The position numbers and the translations under genes are program-made. A DNA stretch of 64,000 nt from Pseudoclavibacter helvolus. Lineage in GTDB: Bacteria > Actinomycetota > Actinomycetes > Actinomycetales > Microbacteriaceae. Location of the stretch: contig NZ_JACHWJ010000002.1 in NCBI RefSeq assembly GCF_014191305.1, positions 514,638 to 578,637 on the forward strand, given 5' to 3'. The notes under the pieces are model-generated. The model was not told the DNA's origin and searched no databases. It saw only the letters and a program-made list of their open reading frames with translations. Shown one piece after another: positions 1 to 8,786 of this stretch (the first letter of the stretch is position 1; the number at the start of each line of letters is the position of its first letter).

Positions 1-1
1 C

Positions 2-289
2 TCGCCGACCACGGCGTACAAGCTCGGCGAGAAGGCCGAAGACCCGACCGCGATGTACCTCGCGGACCTCACGACGATCCCCGCAAACCTCGCGGGTGTC
101 CCCGGCATCTCCGTGCCTGGTGGCCTTGCGCCCGAGAACGGGCTGCCCGTCGGTATCCAGTTCATGGCGGCAGCCCGTGACGACGCGCGCCTCTACACGG
201 TGGCCGCGGCACTCGAACAGACTCTCGAAGATCGATGGGGCGGACCCCTGCTCGCGCAGGCCCCCCAGCTGAAGGCAGGTGCACGCTGA
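2..289 (+). CDS. gatA: Aspartyl/glutamyl-tRNA amidotransferase subunit A, C-terminal part
   Basis: This is the last 95 codons of GatA, the amidase subunit of GatCAB, which releases ammonia from glutamine so that misacylated Glu-tRNA(Gln) or Asp-tRNA(Asn) can be amidated. The frame is open from base 2 and begins [11 protein letters not shown], a conserved stretch of the family, followed by [20 protein letters not shown] and the PVGIQFMAA block. The catalytic Ser-Ser-Lys triad lies upstream of the window. The stop codon TGA at 287-289 shares its A with the ATG of gatB, so the two genes are translationally coupled. Confidence 0.95.
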   Translation, partial: SPTTAYKLGEKAEDPTAMYLADLTTIPANLAGVPGISVPGGLAPENGLPVGIQFMAAARDDARLYTVAAALEQTLEDRWGGPLLAQAPQLKAGAR

Positions 290-1803
290 TGGCCAAGCCA
301 GAGCTGATGGACTACGACCGCGCGCTCGAACTCTACGAGCCCGTCATCGGTCTCGAGGTGCACGTCGAACTCGGCACCAAGACCAAGATGTTCTCCGACA
401 CCCCGAACCACTCGGGCAACGAGGTTGGCGGCGAGCCGAACACCAACATCGGACCCGTCGATCTGGGACTCCCAGGCACGCTGCCCGTCGTCAACGAGCA
501 GGCCGTCCGCTACTCGATCGCGCTCGGGCTGGCGCTCGGCTGCGAGATCGCCGAGGTCTCGGGCTTCGCTCGAAAGAACTACTTCTACCCGGACAACCCG
601 AAGAACTACCAGATCTCGCAGTACGACGACCCCATCGCGTTCGACGGCGAGGTCGAGGTCGAGCTCGAAGACGGCACCGTGTTCCACGTGCCGATCGAGC
701 GCGCCCACATGGAAGAGGATGCCGGCAAGCTCACACACGTCGGCGGCTCGACCGGGCGCATCCAGGGTGCCGAGTACTCGCTTGTCGACTACAACCGCGC
801 CGGTGTGCCGCTCGTCGAGATCGTGACGCGGCCAATCTTCGGCGGCGAGGCCCAGACGCCGCAGCTCGCGGCGGCCTACGTCTCGACCATCCGCGACATC
901 GTGCGGGCGCTTGGGGTCTCCGAGGCCCGCATGGAGCGCGGCAACCTGCGCTGTGACGCGAACGTCTCGCTGCGCCCGCGTGGCGAGGAGAAGCTCGGAA
1001 CGCGCACGGAGACGAAGAACGTCAACTCGTTCAGGTCGATCGAGCGCGCCGTCCGCTACGAGATCCAGCGCCAGGCTGCCCTGCTCGCTGCCGGAGGCAG
1101 CATCACGCAGGAGACGCGCCACTGGCACGAGGACACGGGACGCACCTCGTCCGGGCGCCCGAAGTCGGACGCCGACGACTACCGGTACTTCCCGGAGCCA
1201 GACCTCATGCCGCTGCGACCCAGTCGCGAGCTTGTCGAGGAGCTTCGGGCAACGCTCCCAGAAGCACCCGTGGCGCGTCGCCGCCGCCTCAAGGCGGAGT
1301 GGGGCTTCGCCGACCAGGAGTTCCAGGACATCGCGAACGCTGGCCTCCTCGAGGTCGTTGACGCGACCGTCGCGGCAGGGGCGACGGCGGCTGGCGCGAA
1401 GAAGTGGTGGATGGGCGAACTCTCGCGTATCGCCAACGATCGCGGCGTGCAGGCCACAGACCTGGCGACGCCGGAGCAGATCGCCGAGCTCGACGGCCTC
1501 ATCACCGCGGGCACAGTCAACGACCGGCTCGCTCGCGACGTGCTCGAGGGAGTGCTCGCAGGTGAAGGCTCGCCCGCCGAGGTCGTCGAGTCGCGTGGGC
1601 TCGCCGTCGTCAGCGACGACGGACCGCTCATCGAAGCGATCGACGCGGCCCTCGCGCAGCAGCCTGACGTGCTCGCGAAGATCCGCGACGGCAAGGTACA
1701 GGCCGCGGGTGCGGTCATCGGCGCCGTCATGAAGGCGATGAAGGGCAAGGCGGACGCAGCGCGCGTCCGCGAGCTCGTGCTGGAGCGCGCGCAGAACTCA
1801 TAG
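289..1803 (+). CDS. gatB: Aspartyl/glutamyl-tRNA amidotransferase subunit B
   Basis: GatB is the kinase and tRNA-binding subunit of GatCAB; it phosphorylates the Glu or Asp on the misacylated tRNA before amidation. At 504 residues it has the normal length. The N-terminal YEPVIGLEVHVELGTKTKMF block, the ARKNYFYPDNPKNYQISQYD block and RMERGNLRCDANVSLRP are family hallmarks, and the C-terminal helical and YqeY-like domain ends KAMKGKADAARVRELV. The ATG at 289 (MAKPELMDY) overlaps the gatA stop and is preferred over an in-frame upstream start inside gatA. A strong hairpin follows at 1853-1884. Confidence 0.97.
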   Translation: MAKPELMDYDRALELYEPVIGLEVHVELGTKTKMFSDTPNHSGNEVGGEPNTNIGPVDLGLPGTLPVVNEQAVRYSIALGLALGCEIAEVSGFARKNYFYPDNPKNYQISQYDDPIAFDGEVEVELEDGTVFHVPIERAHMEEDAGKLTHVGGSTGRIQGAEYSLVDYNRAGVPLVEIVTRPIFGGEAQTPQLAAAYVSTIRDIVRALGVSEARMERGNLRCDANVSLRPRGEEKLGTRTETKNVNSFRSIERAVRYEIQRQAALLAAGGSITQETRHWHEDTGRTSSGRPKSDADDYRYFPEPDLMPLRPSRELVEELRATLPEAPVARRRRLKAEWGFADQEFQDIANAGLLEVVDATVAAGATAAGAKKWWMGELSRIANDRGVQATDLATPEQIAELDGLITAGTVNDRLARDVLEGVLAGEGSPAEVVESRGLAVVSDDGPLIEAIDAALAQQPDVLAKIRDGKVQAAGAVIGAVMKAMKGKADAARVRELVLERAQNS

Positions 1804-1852
1804 GACTCAGACGTCGTACACCGAGGAATTGTCGGGAACGACCTAGGTGCTG

Positions 1853-1884
1853 CTGTGGCTCTGACGATAACGTCAGAGCCACAG
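1853..1884 (+). terminator. Hairpin terminator after gatB
   Basis: A 14-bp perfect stem (CTGTGGCTCTGACG pairing with its reverse complement) closes an ATAA loop. There is no T-run behind it, as is usual in high-GC actinobacteria. It sits between the gatB stop and the next start codon and probably ends the gat operon. Confidence 0.75.
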
Positions 1885-1913
1885 TGGCCTCGGTGAACGG
1901 AGAAGTGAATCGT

Positions 1914-3452
1914 ATGGGCAAGAAATCTGGAAAGAAATCTCGAGTCGAGCGACCCGACGCCACCCAGGGTGGGCCCCGGGCGAAGGTCAAAAAGGAGCGG
2001 GTGCAGCCGCCCAAGACGGTGCTGCGTCCTGGCGCCGGTGAAGAGGCTGGAGACCTGACTGTCGTTGCCCCCGTGGCTGCTGTCGACGCCGCGCCCACGA
2101 AGCAGGGAAAGCGCGACAAGAAGTCCAAGTCGGGCAAGAAGGCAACGTCGGCTAAGAGCGACAAGGTCGAGAAGCAAGAAGAGGCTGATACCTCAGGCAA
2201 GAACGACAAGTCAGGCAAGAACGACAAGTCGGGCAAGAACGACAAGTCCGGCAAGAAAGACAAAGCCGGCAAGAAAGACAGAGCCGGCGGGAAAGCGAAG
2301 AAGAGCAAGATCGACCAGCTCGATGCGCCGGAGGTGTCCGAGGGCGAGAAGAATCCTGCGGACGCGGAGGCCGCTGCGACAGTGGCCTCGCCCGAGCAAC
2401 CAGCCGCGAAGCCGGCGAAGCTCTCGAAAGCCCCCAGGGCCAGCAAGCAGTCGAGCGAGCCCTCGGCGGCGGTGACACCCGGCGAGACCGGGAAGGCTTC
2501 GGCGAAGAAGCCAGTCAAGCCCGCCTCGTCGGACGCCAAGAAGTCGAACGTCAAGGCGGATGCCGGCGACAAGAAGCACACGGTTCGCGTCGCGTCGCTG
2601 CTCTCCGAACAGAGCGACGGCGCTCACGGCTTCGCGAGGTTCATCCAGGCCATGCCAGGCATCGTCGCGCTCGTCGAACAGCATGAGACGCCGGTGCACC
2701 GTGCCGTCTTCGACAGCTATGTGACCGCGGTGGTCGAGTTCGGCGTCGACGCTGCTGACCTCGCGTCGATCGATATCCGAACGTCGGCGCCCGACGCTCT
2801 GACGGCTGCGGAGCCGGCTCCGGCTGCGGGCCGGAGCGGCTCGGCGCGTGCCAGCGGGTCCTCCGCGGGATCGGTCAGGGCCGGACGAACGCGCCGCCCG
2901 TCCGGGATCAATAGCGCCCAGCCTGAGGTTGCGCAATCGCCGGATGCCACCAGCGGGCAGAAGGCGGGCGGTTCTCCGACGGTGGCGAAGCCGGAGCAGG
3001 TGCGCAGCCCACGCTCGTCCGTTCGGGCCTCCACCAGGGCCGGCGCGGGCCAGACTCGAGCCTCGGCCGCCAAGGTCGCCACGGAATCGGCCGCGGGGAG
3101 CCGCGCGGGAACGACGCCGATCGCCTCCCGCACGCGGGCCGGTGCTCGCGGCGGCGCCGGGAGTCGTTCCCGCGCCGCCGCTCGGGTGAAGAGCCTCGAG
3201 GAGCTCGCCGCCGAGCTCAAGCCGACGAACAACGGGCAGCGCATCGCTCTTGCCATCGCGTCCATCCTGCGCGGCGACGGCGAGGTCTCTGCGTCGTCGA
3301 TCTCCGGCGAATTCGAGCGCATGACGTGGCGAGTGCCCGTCAACGTTGCCGCGTCGATTCGGCAGGCGGCACGTGCTGGGCTTGTGGACCTCGAGGGCCC
3401 GACCGGCACACGCCTGACACCCGCCGGTGAGCGGTACGTCGCCGGAAGCTGA
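1914..3452 (+). CDS. Lys-rich repetitive protein with winged-helix-like C-terminus, function unknown
   Basis: I do not recognise this protein of about 512 residues. The N-terminal third is very rich in Lys, Ser and Gly and contains near-perfect hexapeptide repeats of the form SGKNDK. A folded segment around residues 225-290 (HTVRVASLLSEQSDGAHGFA) is followed by a long Ser/Ala/Arg-rich linker. The last 80 residues (NNGQRIALAIASIL to LTPAGERYVAGS) look helical and resemble a small winged-helix or DNA-binding fold. The ATG at 1914 is chosen because GGAGA lies upstream; a GTG at 1884 would overlap the terminator stem. Basic tails and a DNA-binding-like end suggest nucleic-acid association, but that is inference. 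A perfect hairpin follows the stop. Confidence 0.75.
   Translation: MGKKSGKKSRVERPDATQGGPRAKVKKERVQPPKTVLRPGAGEEAGDLTVVAPVAAVDAAPTKQGKRDKKSKSGKKATSAKSDKVEKQEEADTSGKNDKSGKNDKSGKNDKSGKKDKAGKKDRAGGKAKKSKIDQLDAPEVSEGEKNPADAEAAATVASPEQPAAKPAKLSKAPRASKQSSEPSAAVTPGETGKASAKKPVKPASSDAKKSNVKADAGDKKHTVRVASLLSEQSDGAHGFARFIQAMPGIVALVEQHETPVHRAVFDSYVTAVVEFGVDAADLASIDIRTSAPDALTAAEPAPAAGRSGSARASGSSAGSVRAGRTRRPSGINSAQPEVAQSPDATSGQKAGGSPTVAKPEQVRSPRSSVRASTRAGAGQTRASAAKVATESAAGSRAGTTPIASRTRAGARGGAGSRSRAAARVKSLEELAAELKPTNNGQRIALAIASILRGDGEVSASSISGEFERMTWRVPVNVAASIRQAARAGLVDLEGPTGTRLTPAGERYVAGS
2193..2300 (+). repeat. Six 18-bp tandem units coding Lys-rich hexapeptides
   Basis: Units begin at 2193, 2211, 2229, 2247, 2265 and 2283. 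The first two (tcaggcaagaacgacaag) are identical and the later ones diverge step by step. They encode the SGKNDK/AGKKDK repeats of the surrounding gene. The phase matches the codon frame, so copy-number change would keep the reading frame. This is a coding repeat, not CRISPR: there are no spacers. Confidence 0.85.
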
Positions 3453-3474
3453 GCCCGAGCTACCCGGCACGCAG

Positions 3475-3502
3475 AGAGCCCGCCCCGCAGGCGGCGGGCT
3501 CT
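3475..3502 (+). terminator. Hairpin terminator after the Lys-rich gene
   Basis: AGAGCCCGCC pairs perfectly with GGCGGGCTCT across an 8-base loop. It lies 22 bases behind the stop codon at 3450-3452 and just before the insertion sequences. It may originally have served the convergent fadD gene as well. Confidence 0.75.
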
Positions 3503-3517
3503 TGCCTGTTCTCGGCG

Positions 3518-4420
3518 CTAGGGCATGTCTGACAAAGCCTTGGTCCAGGCAATCACCGCGTTCAGGACGGCGGCTGCGCGGTAGACGAGGGCGAGTTTGT
3601 CGTAGCGCGTGGCGAGTCCACGCCATTGCTTGAGGTGACAGAAGCGACGCTCGATGACGTTGCGACCGCGGTAGTCGTCCCGGTCGTAACCGACGGGGCG
3701 ACCGCCGCGGGAACCGCGCCGTTTCCGGTTCCCTTGCTGGTCGGCGGGCTCCGGAATCACCGACCGGATCCCGCGCTCACGCAGGTGCGCGCGAATCGCC
3801 CGCGAGGAGTAGGCCTTGTCGCCTCGGACTGCGTCGGGTCTCGTCCGAGGACGCCCGAGCGGGCGAGCGGGCGAGCGACGCGCAACTGTTCGAGCAGCGG
3901 CAGGAACATCGGGGAATCACCCGCCTGCCCTGGCGTGACCTCGATCACCAACGGCAGCCCGGACCCATCCACGAGCTGGTGGATCTTGGTCGAGAGCCCG
4001 CCTCTGGAGCGGCCGATCGCGTGATCAGGCGGCTCGACGAGCGGATTCTTGTAATTCGATGAAGCCCCCTGTGAGACGGGTGACGTTCGTTGCGTGCTGG
4101 TGCGCACGAGCGATCGTCGAGTCGACCGAGATCGACCAATCGATGACCCCCGCGCTGTCAGCGGCCGCGGTCAGCTTCGCGAGCACGCGATCCCAGCTCC
4201 CATCCGCAGCCATACGACGATGCCAGGTCCACACCGTCTGCCACGGACCGAACACCTCGGGAAGATCACGCCACGCGATTCCCGTCCGATACCGGTACGC
4301 GATTGCCTCGACCATCGTCCGAGCACCAGAAAACTTCCGCCCGGGCCGCCCAGTCGGGGCGGGCAACAAACCCTCGATCAACGACCACTGCACATCCGAA
4401 AGCAACTGAAACCTCGACAC
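3518..4420 (-). pseudogene. IS5-type transposase, two overlapping frames, second frame broken
   Basis: Frame A starts at 4420 (MSRFQLLSDVQWSLIEGLLP) and contains the first catalytic Asp in SVDSTIARAHQHA. Frame B normally joins by a programmed -1 slip at a run of G near 4063-4070. Frame B then runs NPLVEPPDHAIGRSRGGL, but the expected RGDKAYSSRAIRAHL (second Asp) and IERRFCHLKQWR (catalytic Glu) lie in yet another frame. The extra shift falls at about 3850-3880, in a gcccgctc repeat where slippage is likely. The element should therefore be unable to move by itself. The stop codon TAG at 3518-3520 is made from the target TA plus the neighbouring base. Confidence 0.85.
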
Positions 4421-4467
4421 CCAGCAAGCCTCTCAACGAAGACCCTCAACCTTTGTCAGACACGCCC
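3521..4467 (-). mobile_element. IS5-type insertion sequence (IS427-like), 947 bp
   Basis: The ends are inverted repeats of 17 bp with one mismatch: GGGCATGTCTGACAAAG at the left, and the reverse complement of the right end reads GGGCGTGTCTGACAAAG. Each end is flanked by TA (3519-3520 and 4468-4469), the target duplication typical of the IS427-like part of the IS5 family. The right-hand TA is at the same time the left-hand TA of the next element, an IS630-type IS, so the two elements are joined end to end. The transposase inside carries an inactivating frameshift. Confidence 0.85.
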
Positions 4468-5540
4468 TAGTGTCGCGTTTCTGAAGTTGGTTGACGGTTC
4501 GCTTTCGCGAGGATCTCGTCGCTGGTCTTGGTCCAGACGAATGGGTGCTTTCGGTCGTTCCAGCCAGTGATGAACTGCCGGATCTTCGCGTTGAGGTCTT
4601 TCACCGAGGTGAAAATCCCGCGACGGATCGCTTGCCGGTCGATGATCCCGAACCACACCTCGACCAAGTTCAACCACGACCCGGACGTCGGCGTGAAATG
4701 AACGTGGAAGCGGGGTCGTTTCTCGAGCCAGGTCTTGACCTCTGGCGTTTTGTGGGTGGCGTAGTTGTCCATCACGAGGTGCAGGTCCCGTTCCGGGTAG
4801 GCGCGGTCGAGTTGCCGGAGGAACGAGAGGAACTCTTGCCGGCGATGCTTGGGTTTGACCGCTCCGGTGACGTGTCCGGTCGCGACGTCTAATGCAGCGA
4901 ACAGTGTGGTCGTGCCGTGGCGCTTGTAATCATGCGTGCGCTTCTCGGTGTCCCCGATCCGCATCGGCAGCATGGGTGCGGTCCGGTCAAGGGCCTGGAT
5001 CTGGGACTTCTCGTCCACGCAGAGCACGATCGCGTTCTCGGGCGGCGCGAGATACAAGCCGACAACGTCGGTGACCTTCCCGACGAGCTCCGGGTCGGTC
5101 GAGAACTTGAACGTCTCCGACTTCCATGGCTGCACCCCGTACTCCCGCCACGCCCTGGCCACCGTCGCGTTCCCAACCCCCAGGCGCTGCGCGAGCAGGC
5201 GCGAGGACCAATGTGTCACGCCGTACTTCTTCGGCGGGGCCGTCAAGGTCGCTGCCACGATCTCGGCATGATCGAGATGCTTCGGCCGGCCAGAGCGCGG
5301 CGCATCGGAGAGCCCCGCAATTCCGGCCTCGGCATACCGTTTCCGCCACTTCCACACCGAGGTCGTCGTAGTCCCAACCTCGGCCGCGATCCGCGAGTTC
5401 GCGACACCTTCCGAGGCGAGCAGCACGATCCGCGCTCGCATCGACAGGCCCGCACGAATACTCGTCGACCGAGCCCACGACACCAACTCAACACGATCCA
5501 CGTCAGGGAGTAGCAGAGCCGCAGCAGGAGAATTCGCCAT
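4467..5540 (-). CDS. IS630-type transposase
   Basis: An intact DDE transposase of 357 residues if translated from the ATG at 5540 (MANSPAAALLLPDV); a start 7 codons earlier is possible. The N-terminal half carries a helix-turn-helix (RIAAEVGTTTTSVWKWRKRY) and a second DNA-binding segment (RLGVGNATVARAWREYG). The catalytic residues are visible as D in LCVDEKSQIQ, D in LVMDNYATHKT and E in NLVEVWFGIID. The stop codon TAG uses the shared TA at 4468-4469 and one base of the adjacent IS5-type end. Nothing suggests it is broken, so the element may be active. Confidence 0.92.
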   Translation of the reverse strand: MANSPAAALLLPDVDRVELVSWARSTSIRAGLSMRARIVLLASEGVANSRIAAEVGTTTTSVWKWRKRYAEAGIAGLSDAPRSGRPKHLDHAEIVAATLTAPPKKYGVTHWSSRLLAQRLGVGNATVARAWREYGVQPWKSETFKFSTDPELVGKVTDVVGLYLAPPENAIVLCVDEKSQIQALDRTAPMLPMRIGDTEKRTHDYKRHGTTTLFAALDVATGHVTGAVKPKHRRQEFLSFLRQLDRAYPERDLHLVMDNYATHKTPEVKTWLEKRPRFHVHFTPTSGSWLNLVEVWFGIIDRQAIRRGIFTSVKDLNAKIRQFITGWNDRKHPFVWTKTSDEILAKANRQPTSETRH

Positions 5541-5590
5541 TCCACATTCTCCCAAACACAAACCGTTTAGGAACTAACGACACGCAGCAC
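4470..5590 (-). mobile_element. IS630-type insertion sequence, 1.12 kb
   Basis: The ends read GTGTCGCGTTTCTGAAGTT at the left and, in reverse complement at the right, GTGCTGCGTGTCGTTAGTT: an imperfect inverted repeat with matching GTG, GCGT, TC and AGTT blocks. TA lies on both sides (4468-4469 and 5591-5592), as expected for IS630/Tc1-type elements that target TA. It carries one apparently intact transposase. The right-hand TA is part of the fadD stop codon, so insertion took place at the last codon of fadD without changing its protein. Confidence 0.85.
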
Positions 5591-7341
5591 TAGTTCGCTT
5601 CCGGGGTGGGGGCCGTCGCGCCCTCGTCATCGTCCGCCGGCGCCGCTGTCGCATTGCGGTTCTGCTGGAGCGCATCCCGAACCTTCTTGCGCAGCACCTT
5701 CCCGATGAGCGACTTCGGGAGTTCCTCCCAGACGACGTATGAGCGGGGAACCTTGTGCTCGGAGAGCCGTTCGCGGACAAACGCGCGCGCCGCCGCCTCG
5801 TCGAAGGTTGCCCCGTCGTCGAGCACAACAACGGCGGTGACAACTTCGGCGCCGCCGCCTCGCTTGATGCCGACGACAGCAGCCTCGGCGATACCCGGGA
5901 CCTCGGTGACAACCCGCTCGACCTCGGAGGGCGACACATTGAAGCCGCCCGTGATGATGAGCTCCTTCTTCCGGTCGACGACGGTCACGAACCCGTCCTC
6001 GTCCTGCACGACCAGGTCGCCTGAACGCAACCAGCCGCCCTCGATGAGCACCTCGGCGGTCTCCTCCGGGCGGTTCCAGTAGCCCTGGAACGTCTGCGGG
6101 CCCTTGATGAGCAGTTCGCCGACTTCGCCAAGCTCAACCTCGGTGCTCGGGTCGTTGGGGTCCGTGACCTTGATGAACGTCGACGGGAAGGGGATGCCGA
6201 TCGTCCCAGTCTTGCGCTTGTCCGTGAACGGGTTGCCGAGCGCCACGGGGGACGTCTCGGTGAGGCCGTAGCCTTCGACAAGCTGGCCCCCGGCGACGGC
6301 CTCCCAGCGGTGCACGATGGCGTCGTTGAGGGTCATCGCCCCGGAGATGGCGTAGATGACGCCGGAGAGGTCGAGCTTGCCCTCCTTCGAGACGCGCGCG
6401 AGGCGGTCGTACATGGGAGGCACAGCGGGGATGAACGTCGCAGGGGACTTCTTCGACGCCTCGATGACCAGCTCCGGGTCGAACGTCGGGAAGAGCACCG
6501 CCTTCGCTCCGACGCTCACGGAGTAGATGACCGAGAGCAGCACGCCGAACGCGTGGAACATCGGCAGGACGCCGTAGATGGTCTCGTTGCCCGCGGTGAA
6601 CTCTGGCATCCACGCGGCGCCCTGGCGTGCGTTTGACCAGAGGTTGCGGTGCGTGAGCATCGCACCCTTGGGGTTGCCGGTTGTGCCGCTCGTGTACTGC
6701 AGACTCGCAAGGTCCTGTGGACCGGGGGTCGGGATGCTCGCGTCGAGCCGCTGCTGCTTCGCGAGCTTCTCGAACGGCACGGTGCCTGGGGCTTTCGCGC
6801 TGAGCTTGGCGCGAGACTCCCGCGCCTTGGCAATGGGCAGACGCAGGAGCAGCTGCGTCTTGAGCGGCATGCCCTTCGTCACGTCGACCGCGATGACGTG
6901 GCGGATGCCGAGGCTGTGGGGGAGCGACTGCACCGTCGACGCGGCCTTGTCCCAGGCGATGACGATCTCGGCGCCGTGGTCCTCGAACTGCGTGCGCAGC
7001 TCGTCGCGCGTGTAGAGCGGGTTGTGCTCGACGACGACAGCGCCGAGGCGCAGGACGGCGTAGAAGGCGACCACGTGCTGCGGCGCGTTCGGCATGATGA
7101 GCGCGACCCTGTCGCCTCGCTTGACGCCGATGCGGCGGAGCCCCTGCGCGAAGCGCAGCACCTGGTCCTGCAGCTCGGAGAAGGTGGTCTGGGCGCCGAA
7201 GAACTCGATCGCGGGCTTGTCTGGGAAGCGTTCGGCGATCTCCGAAAGCATGTCGGGGAGTGAGCCGTTCGGGACTTCGATGTCCTTCGGGGTTCCGGGT
7301 GCGTAGAAGGCGGTCCAGGCGCGAGACTCGTTGAGCTGCAT
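5590..7341 (-). CDS. fadD: Long-chain fatty acid-CoA ligase
   Basis: An AMP-forming acyl-CoA synthetase of 583 residues, the family's usual size. It activates free fatty acids to acyl-CoA for beta-oxidation or lipid synthesis. The adenylate-forming signature YTSGTTGNPKGA is at residues 216-227, the A5 motif appears as GYGLTETSPVA, the A7 motif as GWLRSGDLV, and the catalytic Lys lies near the end in SLIGKVLRKKVRD. The C-terminal 25 residues are a low-complexity Ala/Asp/Pro tail. The stop TAG coincides with the TA target of the IS630-type element; reconstructing the empty site also gives TAG, so the protein is complete. Confidence 0.93.
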   Translation of the reverse strand: MQLNESRAWTAFYAPGTPKDIEVPNGSLPDMLSEIAERFPDKPAIEFFGAQTTFSELQDQVLRFAQGLRRIGVKRGDRVALIMPNAPQHVVAFYAVLRLGAVVVEHNPLYTRDELRTQFEDHGAEIVIAWDKAASTVQSLPHSLGIRHVIAVDVTKGMPLKTQLLLRLPIAKARESRAKLSAKAPGTVPFEKLAKQQRLDASIPTPGPQDLASLQYTSGTTGNPKGAMLTHRNLWSNARQGAAWMPEFTAGNETIYGVLPMFHAFGVLLSVIYSVSVGAKAVLFPTFDPELVIEASKKSPATFIPAVPPMYDRLARVSKEGKLDLSGVIYAISGAMTLNDAIVHRWEAVAGGQLVEGYGLTETSPVALGNPFTDKRKTGTIGIPFPSTFIKVTDPNDPSTEVELGEVGELLIKGPQTFQGYWNRPEETAEVLIEGGWLRSGDLVVQDEDGFVTVVDRKKELIITGGFNVSPSEVERVVTEVPGIAEAAVVGIKRGGGAEVVTAVVVLDDGATFDEAAARAFVRERLSEHKVPRSYVVWEELPKSLIGKVLRKKVRDALQQNRNATAAPADDDEGATAPTPEAN

Positions 7342-7424
7342 GCGCAGAGTCTATTCGCGGAGAGCATCGCGCAGATGACGGACAGCGTCCCGCGGATGTC
7401 GGTGGGACATCGCACAATGGATGC

Positions 7425-8720
7425 ATGACGAGGAAAGACATGGGAGTGCGGCAGACGGGTGCGGCGTCCGAGCGCGACGCGTCCGCGAGCATCCTCCATG
7501 TCGACATGGACGCGTTCTTCGTGGCCGTGGAGTTGCTCGAGCGGCCCGACCTCATCGGCAAGCCCGTCATCGTCGGGGGAACGCGAGAGCGAGGCGTCGT
7601 CTCGAGCGCCAGCTACGAGGCGCGCGCAAGGGGCGTCCGCAGCGCGATGCCCATGCATCAGGCCATCGCGCGCTGCCCGGAGGCGGTCGTACTGCCCGGC
7701 AGCATGCACAAGTACCGCGAGGCGTCCCAGCAGGTCATGGAGATCTTCCGGGAGTTCACGCCGCTCGTCGAGCCGCTCTCGATCGACGAGGCGTTCCTCG
7801 ACGTGTCCGGCGCTAGCCTGCTGTTCGGCTCACCTGGCGAGATTGCGGCCCGGCTGCGGGAGCGGGTGAAGGCGCAGACGGGGCTGACGTGCTCGGTGGG
7901 CGCCGCATCCACGAAGTTCGTGGCGAAGCTCGCCTCCGGCAAGTGCAAGCCGAACGGCATGCTCGTCATCCCGCACGAGGAGACGATCCCGTTCCTGCAT
8001 CACCTGCCGGTCGGTGCCCTCTGGGGCGTCGGCGAGAAGAGCGAGGCGAAGTTGCGGGGGATGGGCATTCACACGGTCTTCGACCTTGCTCACACGCCCG
8101 TGCCTGTCCTCGAGCGGGCGATTGGCAAGGCGGGAGCTGCGAAGCTCAGCGCGCTTGCGTGGGGCCGAGACGAGCGGGGCGTCGAGGAGGCCCACCGCGA
8201 GAAGTCGATCAGCCACGAGCAGACGTTCTTCGAGGATGTTGGCGACTTCGTCTTCCTCGAGCGGGAGGTGCGGGCACAGGCGGATGCCGTGGCGACGCGC
8301 CTGCGCCGCGCTGGCCTGCAAGCCCGCCAGGTCGGCATCAAGCTCCGCTGGTCAGACTTCTCGACCATCACGCGCTCGCACACGCTGGCAGAGCCGAGCG
8401 ACGTCGGTCATTCGCTGTACCTCGAGGCGCGCGAGATGCTGCGCACAGCGCTCGTGCCGCCAAGGCCCGTGCGCCTCATCGGCGTGCGCGCCGAACGCCT
8501 CGTGGAGGCCGGCAGCTCCGGCCAGCTGTCGCTCTTCGGCGCCGAGGAGGACGACGACTGGGAGGCCGCGGAGCGAGCCGTCGACCAGGCGGTGGCCCGC
8601 TTCGGGAAGTTCGCCCTGCGCCCGGCGTCACTGCTCGGCCGCGGCGAGCGAAGCGACGGCACCGTTGGCCTCAGCGAGCGCGCGAACCGCACGCAGGACG
8701 AGGCCCCCGACCGTCACTGA
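7425..8720 (+). CDS. dinB: DNA polymerase IV (Y family)
   Basis: A translesion polymerase of 431 residues. The first catalytic Asp is in LHVDMDAFFVAVE and the Asp-Glu pair in PLSIDEAFLDVSG. The little-finger domain follows, and a beta-clamp-binding motif QLSLF sits near residue 365, which suits a polymerase recruited to stalled forks. The ATG at 7425 gives the longest product. The ATG at 7440 has the better ribosome-binding site (GAGGAAAG 4-5 bases upstream) and would remove only five residues. It is divergent from fadD with about 80 bases between the two starts. No clear LexA box was seen. Confidence 0.94.
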   Translation: MTRKDMGVRQTGAASERDASASILHVDMDAFFVAVELLERPDLIGKPVIVGGTRERGVVSSASYEARARGVRSAMPMHQAIARCPEAVVLPGSMHKYREASQQVMEIFREFTPLVEPLSIDEAFLDVSGASLLFGSPGEIAARLRERVKAQTGLTCSVGAASTKFVAKLASGKCKPNGMLVIPHEETIPFLHHLPVGALWGVGEKSEAKLRGMGIHTVFDLAHTPVPVLERAIGKAGAAKLSALAWGRDERGVEEAHREKSISHEQTFFEDVGDFVFLEREVRAQADAVATRLRRAGLQARQVGIKLRWSDFSTITRSHTLAEPSDVGHSLYLEAREMLRTALVPPRPVRLIGVRAERLVEAGSSGQLSLFGAEEDDDWEAAERAVDQAVARFGKFALRPASLLGRGERSDGTVGLSERANRTQDEAPDRH

Positions 8721-8786
8721 GCCGCGCGCGAGCCCTCGCTCGCGGTGATCGCGCAGTACACCGCCCTGCGGATGGCTCTGCAGACG

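Noticed and set aside
2193..2300. A CRISPR-like array
   Set aside because: The units are contiguous and code Lys-rich peptides; there are no spacers or cas genes anywhere in the window.
5590..5592. Truncation of fadD by the IS630-type element
   Set aside because: Rebuilding the empty site also gives TAG at this position, and the A10-type Lys region is complete, so the protein is not shortened.
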